A stretch of DNA of 21,966 nucleotides from Bacteroidota bacterium (GTDB lineage: Bacteria; Bacteroidota; Bacteroidia; B-17B0; B-17BO): positions 1 to 21,966 of the forward strand of contig JANXRU010000163.1 in the NCBI GenBank assembly GCA_025356715.1. Reading direction: 5' to 3'. Each line of letters begins with the position of its first letter. Position 1 is the stretch's first letter. A program made the position numbers and the translations under genes. Positions 1 to 7,904 of this stretch are shown in pieces. The notes under the pieces are model-generated. The model did not search any database, had not been told where the DNA came from, and saw only the letters and a list, made by a program, of their open reading frames with translations.

Positions 1-420
1 TCAAAAGTAGATCGTTCTGCAGCTTATGCGACTCGTCACATTGCAAAAAATTTAGTTGCAGCAGGTGTTTGTAATGAAGTGTTGGTTCAAGTATCTTATG
101 CGATTGGTGTTGCACAACCAATGGGAATTTTCATCGATACATACGGAACTGCAAAAGTAAAAATGACAGACGGACAAATTGCAAAATTAGTTGAATCTGT
201 TTTTGATATGCGCCCTTACTTCATCGAACAACGTTTTAAATTACGTACTCCTATGTATAGCGAAACTGCTGCTTACGGGCACATGGGCCGTAAAAACGAA
301 ACAGTAACTAAAACATTTAAATCTCCTGATGGAAAAGTTAAAACTATGAAAGTAGAATTATTTACTTGGGAAAAATTAGATTACGTTGCTAAAGTAAAAG
401 CAGCTTTCAAATTGAAATAA
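1..420 (+). CDS. metK: S-adenosylmethionine synthase, C-terminal part (5' end outside window)
   Basis: This is the last 139 codons of methionine adenosyltransferase, the cytosolic enzyme that makes S-adenosylmethionine from methionine and ATP. The frame is open from base 1, so the gene starts upstream of the window. The translation begins SKVDRSAAYATRHIAKNLVA and continues with VQVSYAIGVAQPMGIFIDTYGT, both hallmark stretches of the MetK C-terminal domain. The GTG at 79 is internal and not a start. The C-terminal extension after RTPMYSETAAYGHMGR is usual for the longer MetK form. A strong hairpin terminator follows 20 bases after the stop, so metK is the last gene of its transcript. Confidence 0.97.
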   Translation, partial: SKVDRSAAYATRHIAKNLVAAGVCNEVLVQVSYAIGVAQPMGIFIDTYGTAKVKMTDGQIAKLVESVFDMRPYFIEQRFKLRTPMYSETAAYGHMGRKNETVTKTFKSPDGKVKTMKVELFTWEKLDYVAKVKAAFKLK

Positions 421-440
421 TTTAAGTATTATATCAGTTT

Positions 441-475
441 AAATCCCCATTCGAGATTCGGATGGGGATTTTTAT
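441..475 (+). terminator. Rho-independent terminator of metK
   Basis: Perfect 10-bp inverted repeat, AAATCCCCAT at 441-450 and ATGGGGATTT at 462-471, with an 11-base loop and a following T-rich run. It lies just after the metK stop. Confidence 0.9.
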
Positions 476-554
476 TTATGGTATTTTTATTAAAGGACAG
501 TGTAATCAAAATTTATATTGTTAGGTTTATAATCACATTTTAATATAAAAATAT

Positions 555-1652
555 ATGCCTCCCATTAAGTATGATATCAAGTTCCATTTAATATTATTGT
601 TTTGTTTAATGAATATGTTTATTTCAGGGCAAAACAAAGATTATTATACGCATAAAAACTTTGGAACATATTATGAAGAATTTGCCAATCAACAGGATCT
701 AATTAATTTTTTAGAAATCAAAAACAACGATGTAGTTGCTGATATAGGAACAGACGATGGATCTATCATGACTGCTTTATCCCTATTATATGACAGTGTT
801 ACCTTTTATGCAGAAGACACAGATCCTAAAAGACTTAATCAAAAACACTTTGACAAATCAGTAAAATATTTTACAAAACTAAGAGGTAAGCCTCAAACAA
901 ATCAATTTCATTTTTCTATCGGAACTTATACATCCACTAATCTTCCCAACAATACTTTTGATAAAATACTGTTAGCTGCTTCGTTTCATGAATTTACATA
1001 TATGGATTCGATGATGAATGATTTTATAAAGAAGTTAAAACCAACTGGAAAAATTTATATACTCGAAGCTTTTTCATTAATTGATAAAACTATTTATTGT
1101 GATGATCACCATAAAGGCTATCGAATTGATGAAGTAACAGCCATCTTGAGAAAGCATGGTTTTTACCTCACAAAAATGCGAAGTCCTGAAAGCAATATTA
1201 TTAATTACGCAAATTGTCTTGTATTCGAACGAAATCAGAGTAAATCAGATGTCTTTTATGCTACTCAAAAAACAATTAAACCATTAATTGACAAAACTAT
1301 TTCATTTAATAATCAATTAGTAGCAGCTGATTCTGTGAGCATGATACATAAAACGGATTCTATCAAAATGAATATTCAAAATATCTCTACTGTTTATTCT
1401 GCCTATGAATGCTGGGTAAGAGGCATTGGTATGAAATGGATGAATAAACAGAATTATGTTTCAGCTATAAATGTATTTAAATCATTATGTACACTATACC
1501 CTCATTTCTTTCAAAATCAGCTTTGTTTAGCTAAAGCATATGAGGCCAACAAACAAATTAATTTGGCATTAATAAGTTATCAAAAAGCTTATCAGTTGAA
1601 CCTTGGCAATAAACAAGTGGAAAAGAAAATTAAACTGTTACAAAAAAAATAA
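555..1652 (+). CDS. Predicted exported class I methyltransferase-fold protein with C-terminal TPR-like region
   Basis: The 365-residue product has a hydrophobic N-terminus (about residues 9-25, ending FISGQ) that looks like a Sec signal peptide or membrane anchor. Residues about 40-210 read as a Rossmann-fold SAM-dependent methyltransferase. Motif I is VVADIGTDDGS (about 60-70), an acidic strand follows at AEDTDP (86-91), and a post-motif LKPTGKIYILE lies at about 161-171. The C-terminal 80 residues (SAINVFKSLCTLYPHFFQNQ and NLALISYQKAYQLN) look like one or two TPR helices. A second Met at codon 19 (609) would shorten the signal. Substrate unknown. Export of a SAM-binding fold is odd because SAM is cytosolic; the domain may be degenerate, or the N-terminus may anchor it facing inward. 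The gene stands alone between the metK terminator and convergent smpB. Confidence 0.75.
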   Translation: MPPIKYDIKFHLILLFCLMNMFISGQNKDYYTHKNFGTYYEEFANQQDLINFLEIKNNDVVADIGTDDGSIMTALSLLYDSVTFYAEDTDPKRLNQKHFDKSVKYFTKLRGKPQTNQFHFSIGTYTSTNLPNNTFDKILLAASFHEFTYMDSMMNDFIKKLKPTGKIYILEAFSLIDKTIYCDDHHKGYRIDEVTAILRKHGFYLTKMRSPESNIINYANCLVFERNQSKSDVFYATQKTIKPLIDKTISFNNQLVAADSVSMIHKTDSIKMNIQNISTVYSAYECWVRGIGMKWMNKQNYVSAINVFKSLCTLYPHFFQNQLCLAKAYEANKQINLALISYQKAYQLNLGNKQVEKKIKLLQKK

Positions 1653-1729
1653 AGTTGAATTGTTTATTGTTGAAGCTTCTATTATATAAATATTTGTAAG
1701 TAATTTATCCTTAAATCAACATTAAAGTG

Positions 1730-2191
1730 TTACTTATACTGGCGTTTCAAGTCTCTGTCCACATCCTTCGCTTTCATATCGTCACGTTTATCAAATAGTT
1801 TTTTTCCTTTAGCTAAAGCAATTTCTAGCTTAGCATAACCACTATCTGAAGTAAATAAAGTTACAGGAATAATGGTTAACCCCTGGTCTTTCATTTTCTT
1901 TTCCAACTTCTCTAACTCTCGTTTACTTAATAATAATTTACGTTCGCGTGTAGGTTCGTGATTATATAAATTTCCTTCAGTATAAATAGCAATATTTAAA
2001 TTACGAACGTATAATTCTCCAGCTCTAAAGTAGCAGAAACTATCAACCAAAGATGCTTTTCCGAGTCTGATGGATTTTATTTCTGTCCCTACTAATACCA
2101 TTCCAGCCGTGTAGTTTTCAATAAAACTATAGTCAAAACTCGCTCTACGGTTTTTGATTGTAATTTTTTGCTGTATATTAGAGTTCTTCAT
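1730..2191 (-). CDS. smpB: SsrA-binding protein SmpB
   Basis: SmpB binds tmRNA and brings it to stalled ribosomes for trans-translation. The 153-residue product shows the family signature: [20 protein letters not shown] near the N-terminus, then [20 protein letters not shown], the [12 protein letters not shown] stretch, and the basic tail [20 protein letters not shown], which inserts into the ribosomal decoding site. The ATG at 2191 is chosen because the longer reading starts at TTG 2206 and adds MFPKF, which family members lack, and because a TAnnTTTG promoter element covers that TTG. The gene is divergent from the acetyltransferase gene 41 bases away. No tmRNA gene was recognised in the window. 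Confidence 0.96.
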   Translation of the reverse strand: MKNSNIQQKITIKNRRASFDYSFIENYTAGMVLVGTEIKSIRLGKASLVDSFCYFRAGELYVRNLNIAIYTEGNLYNHEPTRERKLLLSKRELEKLEKKMKDQGLTIIPVTLFTSDSGYAKLEIALAKGKKLFDKRDDMKAKDVDRDLKRQYK

Positions 2192-2203
2192 AAATTTAGG
2201 AAA

Positions 2204-2211
2204 CAAAGATA
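2204..2211 (-). promoter_or_regulatory. Candidate Bacteroidota -7 promoter element of smpB
   Basis: On the minus strand the octamer TATCTTTG fits the TAnnTTTG -7 element of Bacteroidota sigma factors exactly, 12 bases before the smpB ATG. It implies a leader of only a few bases. No matching -33 TTG was found, so it is tentative. Confidence 0.4.
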
Positions 2212-2232
2212 CACAAATACTAACTCGTAACC

Positions 2233-2724
2233 ATGATAGAACTTACTTTAGCAAATCAATCTCATATAGATACTATTACAAAATTAGCTCATACTATTTG
2301 GAATACGCATTATGTGCCAATTATAGGTCAAGAACAGGTAGATTATATGTTAGAGCAAATGTATAATAAAGAAAATTTAAAGCTTCAATTAGAAATCAAT
2401 AAACATCAATTTTATTTAATACGTAACAATAAAGAATGTGTGGGATTTTTATCAGTAAGTACTAATAATCAAAAAGATTATTTTTTACATAAATTTTATA
2501 TTCATCAACACGAATCTAAAAAAGGAATCGGAACTCAATGTTTAAATCACTTAATTGAACTTATTAAACCACAGTCAATTACCTTAACTGTCAATAGACA
2601 AAATTTTAAATCTATCAATTTTTATTTCAAAAATGGTTTTACAATTGATCGAGTTGAAGATTTTGATATTGGAAATGGTTTTATAATGAATGATTTTGTG
2701 ATGGTTAGATATATAGTTCAATAA
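2233..2724 (+). CDS. GNAT-family N-acetyltransferase
   Basis: A 163-residue acetyl-CoA-dependent acetyltransferase, probably cytosolic. The fold signature is clear: strand beta-4 FLHKFYIHQ (about 84-92), then the acetyl-CoA pyrophosphate loop [14 protein letters not shown] (about 94-107, of the Q/RxxGxG/A type), then motif B as [17 protein letters not shown] (about 120-136). The N-terminal segment with [19 protein letters not shown] resembles GNAT proteins of the PaiA-like (polyamine acetyltransferase) group, but this does not fix the substrate. It could acetylate a small amine, an antibiotic or a protein. It is monocistronic by position, divergent from smpB, with 124 bases before the next gene. 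Confidence 0.88.
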   Translation: MIELTLANQSHIDTITKLAHTIWNTHYVPIIGQEQVDYMLEQMYNKENLKLQLEINKHQFYLIRNNKECVGFLSVSTNNQKDYFLHKFYIHQHESKKGIGTQCLNHLIELIKPQSITLTVNRQNFKSINFYFKNGFTIDRVEDFDIGNGFIMNDFVMVRYIVQ

Positions 2725-2848
2725 TCAATTTCGTTTCAAAGCAATATTTTTTTACTCCGACCTTATTAACACTTTGTCTTTTATATCTCAATAAAAAGGC
2801 TTTAAAAAAAGTGCTTAAATTTTATTATATTTAAACTTTAAATACATT

Positions 2849-3547
2849 ATGGAATATAACACACAACTGCCTCATTTGGAAATACCCGAATATGGCCGAA
2901 ACATACAGGTAATGATTGATCATTGTATTACCATTGAGGATAGAGACGAACGTAATAAATGTGCGCGTGCTATTATTCAAATTATGGGGCAATTAAATCC
3001 TCATTTACGTGACATAGCAGACTTTACGCATAAATTATGGGATCATTTATTTTTGATTTCTAAATTCAAATTAGATGTGGATTCTCCCTATCCTCGTCCA
3101 AGTGCGGAAACTTTTACTACTAAACCTTTAGTTGTACCCTATCCTGCATCTAAAATCAAATATAAGCATTATGGCAAAACCATTGAGCGTATTATTGACG
3201 TTGCAAAGACTTATGAGGAAGGTGCTGAAAAGAAAGAATTAACAAGGCTTATCGCTAATCACTTAAAAAAATCTTATGTTAATTGGAACAAGGATTCAGT
3301 AACAGATGACATCATTTTTAAGCAGTTCAAAGAAATGACAAATAATGAATTAGTGATTGACGAAGGAGTAGTCCTTACACACGTTAACGAACTTAAAAAC
3401 AAAACACATAATAATCAAATGCCTATTACTGTTTCGAGAAGTGAAGGTGGCGGTAGTGGCGGTAAGCATCGATTTAATAAAAATAAAAAAAATAAAAACA
3501 AACACCGCAGTAATGGCGGATCTAATAACAATAGACCATCAGCATAA
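2849..3547 (+). CDS. DUF4290 family protein
   Basis: A 232-residue protein with no signal peptide, matching the Bacteroidota-specific DUF4290 family. The typical start MEYNTQLPHLEIPEYGRNIQ is followed by helical segments with IEDRDERNKCARAII, MGQLNPHLRD and KLWDHLF, then the PYPRPSAETF block. The core ends near residue 195. The last 37 residues are Gly/Ser/Asn/Lys-rich (GGGSGGKHRFNKNKKNKNKH) and strongly basic, as in a disordered nucleic-acid-binding tail. It precedes murA by 3 bases, so the two are almost certainly co-transcribed and translationally coupled. The DUF4290-murA pairing is, to my knowledge, common in this phylum and hints at a cell-wall or growth role. No biochemical function is known to me. 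Confidence 0.9.
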   Translation: MEYNTQLPHLEIPEYGRNIQVMIDHCITIEDRDERNKCARAIIQIMGQLNPHLRDIADFTHKLWDHLFLISKFKLDVDSPYPRPSAETFTTKPLVVPYPASKIKYKHYGKTIERIIDVAKTYEEGAEKKELTRLIANHLKKSYVNWNKDSVTDDIIFKQFKEMTNNELVIDEGVVLTHVNELKNKTHNNQMPITVSRSEGGGSGGKHRFNKNKKNKNKHRSNGGSNNNRPSA

Positions 3548-3550
3548 TTT

Positions 3551-4861
3551 ATGGCAATTTTTGAAGTAACAGGAGGCAAACAACTCAAAGGCGATATTAT
3601 ACCACAGGGCGCTAAAAACGAAGCGCTACAAATTTTATGCGCTGTATTATTAACTTCCGAAAAGGTTGTTATTAGTAACATTCCGGACATTGTAGATATT
3701 AATAAATTAATTGATTTATTAAAAGATTTAGGTGTAAAGGCTGAAAAAACAGGTCATGAGGAATATACTTTTCAGTCAGATGACATTAATGTTGATTATT
3801 TAGTGTCACCTGAATTTAAAAAGAAAGGTGGCGGTTTGCGTGGATCTACAATGATAATAGGCCCTATGTTAGCCCGTTTTGGCAGAGCTTATATGCCAAA
3901 GCCAGGAGGCGATAAAATTGGCCGTAGAAGAATGGATACGCACTTTATTGGCTTCGAAAATTTAGGTGCCAAATTTGAATATGATTCAGAAAGTGAAAAT
4001 TTTAAAGTAACAGCTGATAAATTAAAAGGTGCCTATATGTTATTAGATGAAGCATCTGTAACTGGTACGGCAAATATTGTAATGGCGGCTGTTTTAGCTG
4101 AAGGAACAACGACCATATATAATGCAGCTTGCGAGCCCTATTTACAACAATTGTGTAAAATGTTGAATCGTATGGGTGCAAAAATAAGCGGTGTTGGATC
4201 TAATTTATTAACGATTGAAGGCGTTTCATCATTAAAGGGTACTACTCACCGTATTTTGCCTGATATGATTGAAATTGGCTCTTTCATTGGTTTAGCAGCC
4301 ATGACTCAATCAGAAATAACTATTAAAGATGTTTCTTATGATAATTTAGGCTGTATCCCAAAAGTTTTTTCGCGTTTAGGAATAGCTATGGAGCGCCGTG
4401 GAGATGATATTTATATTCCTTCACAAGAACATTATGAAATCGATTCGTTTATAGATGGTTCTATGTTAACCGTTGCAGATGCCATTTGGCCAGGCTTTAC
4501 TCCCGATTTATTAAGTATTATGCTTGTAACAGCTACTCAGGCTCGTGGTAATATTTTAATTCATCAAAAAATGTTTGAAAGCAGATTGTTTTTTGTAGAT
4601 AAATTAATTGACATGGGGGCACAAATTATATTGTGTGATCCACATCGCGCAACCGTAATGGGCTTAGATAGAAAAGTTCAATTAAGAGCTATTCAAATGG
4701 CTTCTCCTGATATTAGAGCGGGAGTAGCTTTGTTAATAGCAGCCATGAGTGCAAAAGGAAAGAGTACAATTTTCAATATCAATCAAATTGATAGAGGTTA
4801 TCAAAATATCGATGGTCGTTTAAATGCCATTGGAGCTGAGATTATTAGAAAAGACAAATAA
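3551..4861 (+). CDS. murA: UDP-N-acetylglucosamine 1-carboxyvinyltransferase MurA (Asp variant)
   Basis: MurA transfers enolpyruvate from PEP to UDP-GlcNAc, the first committed step of peptidoglycan synthesis in the cytosol. The 436-residue length is typical. Visible landmarks by homology with E. coli MurA are Lys22 in QGAKNEAL, Arg97 in LRGSTM (E. coli Arg91), Arg126 (Arg120), the general base Asp319 in GFTPDL (Asp305) and Arg389 in DIRAG (Arg397). In the PEP loop the usual GGCTIGAR is here PGGDKIGRR, so the catalytic Cys is replaced by Asp121 (codon at 3911). Asp at this site is known to support activity and to block fosfomycin alkylation. The stop overlaps the next ATG by one base (TAATG), so the TlpA-like gene is coupled to it. 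Confidence 0.97.
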   Translation: MAIFEVTGGKQLKGDIIPQGAKNEALQILCAVLLTSEKVVISNIPDIVDINKLIDLLKDLGVKAEKTGHEEYTFQSDDINVDYLVSPEFKKKGGGLRGSTMIIGPMLARFGRAYMPKPGGDKIGRRRMDTHFIGFENLGAKFEYDSESENFKVTADKLKGAYMLLDEASVTGTANIVMAAVLAEGTTTIYNAACEPYLQQLCKMLNRMGAKISGVGSNLLTIEGVSSLKGTTHRILPDMIEIGSFIGLAAMTQSEITIKDVSYDNLGCIPKVFSRLGIAMERRGDDIYIPSQEHYEIDSFIDGSMLTVADAIWPGFTPDLLSIMLVTATQARGNILIHQKMFESRLFFVDKLIDMGAQIILCDPHRATVMGLDRKVQLRAIQMASPDIRAGVALLIAAMSAKGKSTIFNINQIDRGYQNIDGRLNAIGAEIIRKDK

Positions 4862-5430
4862 TGAAGAAAATTATTTATACCTCTTTAATTTTTGTAACAA
4901 CTTTAAGTGTTACTTCTTGTAAAAGCAAAAAAGAAACGACTACGAGTACTAAAACAGAATCAGTTTCAACATTAAACATAGCTGAAGGGTTAAACTTAGG
5001 AAACAAAGCTCCTGATTTCGAACAAAGTAATCCTCAAGGAGATTTAATTAAACTCTCCTCTTTAAAAGGAAAATTAGTATTGATTGATTTTTGGGCTAGT
5101 TGGTGCGGACCTTGTAGACGAGAGAATCCTAATGTAGTTGCTACCTATCTTAAATACCATGAATCTACTTTTAAAAATGGAAATGGTTTTGAAGTATTGA
5201 GTGTATCTCTAGATAATAATAAAGATGCTTGGATAAAAGCTATAGAAAAAGATGGGTTAATTTGGCCATACCACATTAGTGATTTACAATTTTGGAATAA
5301 TGCTGTTGCTCAAAAATATGGTGTCAATAGTATTCCAACAAATTATTTAATTAACGGAGAGGGAATTATAATCGACAAAGGATTAAGAGAAAATGCGTTA
5401 ACAAAAGCAATCGAGTCTTATTTAAAATAA
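4861..5430 (+). CDS. TlpA-like thioredoxin lipoprotein
   Basis: A 189-residue periplasm-facing thiol-disulfide protein. The N-terminus MKKIIYTSLIFVTTLSVTSC is a lipoprotein signal with the lipidated Cys at position 20. A Thr/Ser/Lys-rich linker (21-40) is followed by an AhpC/TSA-Redoxin-type thioredoxin domain: GNKAPDFEQ (48-56), the active site FWASWCGPCRRENP with Cys82 and Cys85, and the cis-proline loop SIPTNYLING (Pro159). It is likely a reductase or oxidase for cysteines of envelope proteins. It overlaps murA by one base and is followed after one base by three exported OmpA-domain proteins that carry conserved Cys pairs, which makes them plausible partners. Its redox direction cannot be read from sequence. 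Confidence 0.93.
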   Translation: MKKIIYTSLIFVTTLSVTSCKSKKETTTSTKTESVSTLNIAEGLNLGNKAPDFEQSNPQGDLIKLSSLKGKLVLIDFWASWCGPCRRENPNVVATYLKYHESTFKNGNGFEVLSVSLDNNKDAWIKAIEKDGLIWPYHISDLQFWNNAVAQKYGVNSIPTNYLINGEGIIIDKGLRENALTKAIESYLK

Positions 5431-5431
5431 T

Positions 5432-6679
5432 ATGATGTTAAGGCTATTGGTCATCTATATTTCACTCTTATTTGTTAGTAAAATTGGAGTTGGGCAAGTA
5501 GGTAAACCTCTTGTAATAGGTGATCACGCGCCAAGTCTGGTACTCCCAACCACGGTAAACACTGAAGAAAGTTTCAGTTTTCCGTATAATAACAAAATTA
5601 TTTTATTGTTTTTTTGGTCCTCAAGCGTATCAAGCTCTGAACAAAATTTGTTTATATACGCCAAATTAAATTCAAAATACAGTGATGCTAATTATAAATC
5701 ATGTGATGGTTTTAAAGTTATTTCAGTTGCCTTACAAAGTGATAGAAAAACATGGGAACAGGATATAAAAAAATATAATTTATTAAAAATTAGTAATTGT
5801 ATTGCTCAAAAGGGATATAGAGATCATTTTGTAAGTGCATTTAATTTAATAGAAACGCCTACCAGTTTTTTAATTGATGAATTTGGTAAAATTATTGCCA
5901 TTAACCCTGATATTAGAACTATTATGGGTTATTTAAATGAAAGGAAAAATTCTTTTGTTTCAACTGCTGTTCAAACAAATTTTTCTGGAAAAATTTTAAT
6001 TGGTGATGCTTTTAAAGAATTAAAGAGTACTAAAGTTTATATTTTAAATGAAAAGAAAGACACTATACATAAAACTTCAACTAATAATGCAGGCCTATTT
6101 TATGCACAAAACATTAATACTTCTCAAAATTTAACAGTTCAAATATTTGCAAATAATCAAATTCAAGATGAAGACCGGGTATTTTTAGCATCAGAAAATG
6201 GAGAAGTTTTATCAGTCTTTAATAAAAATGAACGAGATTATGCGTGTACAATATTAGACATAGAAATGCCTTATTTTAGATTACTTTCAGAAGCTGAATC
6301 TGTTATTGAAACTCAAAAATCAATTAATATTGAATTAACGGAATATATTTTCAAAGGGAGCCTAGCTGACCTTACGCCCGCGGCTAAACTAAAATTTAAT
6401 GCCATTATATCGAAATTAAAAACACTTCCTAATTGTAAAGTTGATATAATTGCACACACAAGTTGTAAAGGTGATAGTAAATTAAATTTAGCGTTATCGT
6501 TGAAAAGAGCAAACACTATTTTAAATTACTTTGTGTTAAAAGGAATTGCAAAGCATAGAATTAAAGCTATTGGAAAAGGAGAGACAGAACCACTGAATGA
6601 ATGCGTAGATGGTTTTCCCTGCACAAACGATGAACTTGAAGAAAATAATAGAACAATTTTTAAAATAATTGAAATTTAA
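5432..6679 (+). CDS. Exported thioredoxin-like / OmpA-domain fusion protein, first of three paralogues
   Basis: A 415-residue protein with signal peptide MMLRLLVIYISLLFVSKIGVGQ. Residues about 25-175 follow the TlpA pattern (GDHAPSL, ILLFFWSSSVSSSEQN, cis-Pro ETPTSFLID at 141-149), but both active-site cysteines are gone: WCGPC is replaced by SSVSS. Residues about 183-265 look like a carboxypeptidase-regulatory beta sandwich (GKILIGDAFKEL, TSTNNAGLF). Residues about 300-415 form an OmpA domain with LSLKRANTILNYFVLKGI and IGKGETEP. The conserved peptidoglycan-contact Asp is Ser344 here, while the Arg (359) is kept. Two extra cysteines, 335 and 345, flank that site, and a C-x5-C pair (391, 397) lies near the C-terminus. 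It is probably an envelope scaffold without thioredoxin chemistry. Confidence 0.85.
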   Translation: MMLRLLVIYISLLFVSKIGVGQVGKPLVIGDHAPSLVLPTTVNTEESFSFPYNNKIILLFFWSSSVSSSEQNLFIYAKLNSKYSDANYKSCDGFKVISVALQSDRKTWEQDIKKYNLLKISNCIAQKGYRDHFVSAFNLIETPTSFLIDEFGKIIAINPDIRTIMGYLNERKNSFVSTAVQTNFSGKILIGDAFKELKSTKVYILNEKKDTIHKTSTNNAGLFYAQNINTSQNLTVQIFANNQIQDEDRVFLASENGEVLSVFNKNERDYACTILDIEMPYFRLLSEAESVIETQKSINIELTEYIFKGSLADLTPAAKLKFNAIISKLKTLPNCKVDIIAHTSCKGDSKLNLALSLKRANTILNYFVLKGIAKHRIKAIGKGETEPLNECVDGFPCTNDELEENNRTIFKIIEI

Positions 6680-6683
6680 TAAG

Positions 6684-7904
6684 ATGAAATTTAATATAAG
6701 TACAATGTCATTGGTAATTTGCATATTTATAGGCTTTGCCATAAATGCTCAATCAAAATACCCTAATCCATTACCTTTAAAGGAATATAGTTATAAAACG
6801 GCTACAGGAAAAGCTGAAATCTACAACTTTTCATCTTTAGAAAAGAAAGCTTTTATATTTTATAACGATAAAACAGAAGCATTAGCTGAAGTGATGTACA
6901 ATGGAGCTACTTTTGTTTTTAATTCTGGTATTTCTATTTTTCCTGTTTACTTTTCTGGACAAGCAACTATTCCTTTGGGTAAACACTTTGATTCAAAAAT
7001 TGTAACAAGATTATATACAACCATTCTTAGATCCGACTTTAAAGCTTTTAATTTTACTGAAGCTGATTTTCCTTTAATACTTGTGTATAACGAAAAAAAC
7101 GAATTATGTGGCTTTGCAAAAAATACAGAACAAATTGGAAATATTGATTGTGGTGCCGAACCCATTGATGGTAAATTCTTAAGATTAAAAATATTAATTG
7201 ATGAAGGTGCTAATGAAACAAAGCCTTATGCATTTAAACCTGTTGTTGTAATGGGTGGTGATAAACGTGATACGCTTGTAAAAACAAAAACAAATCAATA
7301 TGGTGATTTTGACGCATTATTACCAAACCTAAATCAAGATTATATTATTACAATTGATGAAAAAAACCCAAACATAAACTTTGTTGTTTTATCTAGTCAA
7401 ACGGGACAAAAAATCGGTAATTTTAAATCGGTAGACCATGGATTTGAATACAAATTATTACAACACGACATAGCTAAATTACCTGATATGCTTGCCGACG
7501 AGGATATTGATTTGAAATTAAAACCTTTAGATAAACCCGATACAAAGAATTTTGTAATTACTGAAAACTTATTTTATGAGTTGGGTGAATCCAAATTAAT
7601 ACAAAGCGACAAAGAATTATTAAATAAAATGATTACGGTTCTTCAACATTATTCACAATACAATATTTTGGTTACATCACATACTGATGCTCAAGGTGAT
7701 GATGCTGCCAATTTAAAATTATCATTAAAAAGGTCTGAAACTGTTGTAAATTATTTGATTGGAAAAGGTATTGAAAAAGATCGTTTAAAATTTGAAGGGA
7801 AAGGAGAAACTCAAATTAGAAATCGTTGCCTAAATAATGTGGATTGCTCTGACAAAGAACATGAATATAACAGACGAACTGAATTTAAATTTACTAAAAA
7901 ATGA
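6684..7904 (+). CDS. Exported degenerate thioredoxin-like / OmpA-domain protein, second paralogue
   Basis: A 406-residue protein with signal peptide MKFNISTMSLVICIFIGFAINAQ. The ATG at 6684 is preferred over an in-frame TTG at 6669, which would add MKFNK and overlap the previous stop. The N-terminal domain (about 35-160) is the most diverged of the three, but FNFTEADFPLILVYNEKNEL aligns with the cis-proline strand of its neighbours. It has no CxxC active site. A regulatory-like beta domain (about 165-260, KTNQYGDFDALLPN) precedes a complete OmpA domain (about 288-406). The peptidoglycan-contact residues are present: Asp335 in SHTDAQGDD and Arg350 in LSLKRSETV. The tail holds Cys382 and Cys388 (C-x5-C) and ends EYNRRTEFKFTKK. 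It probably anchors to peptidoglycan. Confidence 0.85.
   Translation: MKFNISTMSLVICIFIGFAINAQSKYPNPLPLKEYSYKTATGKAEIYNFSSLEKKAFIFYNDKTEALAEVMYNGATFVFNSGISIFPVYFSGQATIPLGKHFDSKIVTRLYTTILRSDFKAFNFTEADFPLILVYNEKNELCGFAKNTEQIGNIDCGAEPIDGKFLRLKILIDEGANETKPYAFKPVVVMGGDKRDTLVKTKTNQYGDFDALLPNLNQDYIITIDEKNPNINFVVLSSQTGQKIGNFKSVDHGFEYKLLQHDIAKLPDMLADEDIDLKLKPLDKPDTKNFVITENLFYELGESKLIQSDKELLNKMITVLQHYSQYNILVTSHTDAQGDDAANLKLSLKRSETVVNYLIGKGIEKDRLKFEGKGETQIRNRCLNNVDCSDKEHEYNRRTEFKFTKK

Noticed and set aside
1653..1729. A tmRNA gene beside smpB
   Set aside because: The flanks are too short (77 and 41 bases) and show no tRNA-like ends or tag frame.
1697..1736. Possible hairpin TAAGTAA / TTACTTA between the methyltransferase and smpB genes
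   Set aside because: The stem is only 7 bp, AT-rich, with a 26-base loop and it overlaps the smpB stop; chance is likely in such AT-rich DNA.
2826..2833. TATATTTA as a -7 element before the DUF4290 gene
   Set aside because: It is only a 7 of 8 match with no -33 partner, in a stretch so AT-rich that such matches are expected.
3415..3690. 91-codon minus-strand frame across the DUF4290-murA junction
   Set aside because: It overlaps two well-supported genes and shows only low-complexity Leu/Pro sequence from the antisense of Gly/Asn/Lys codons.
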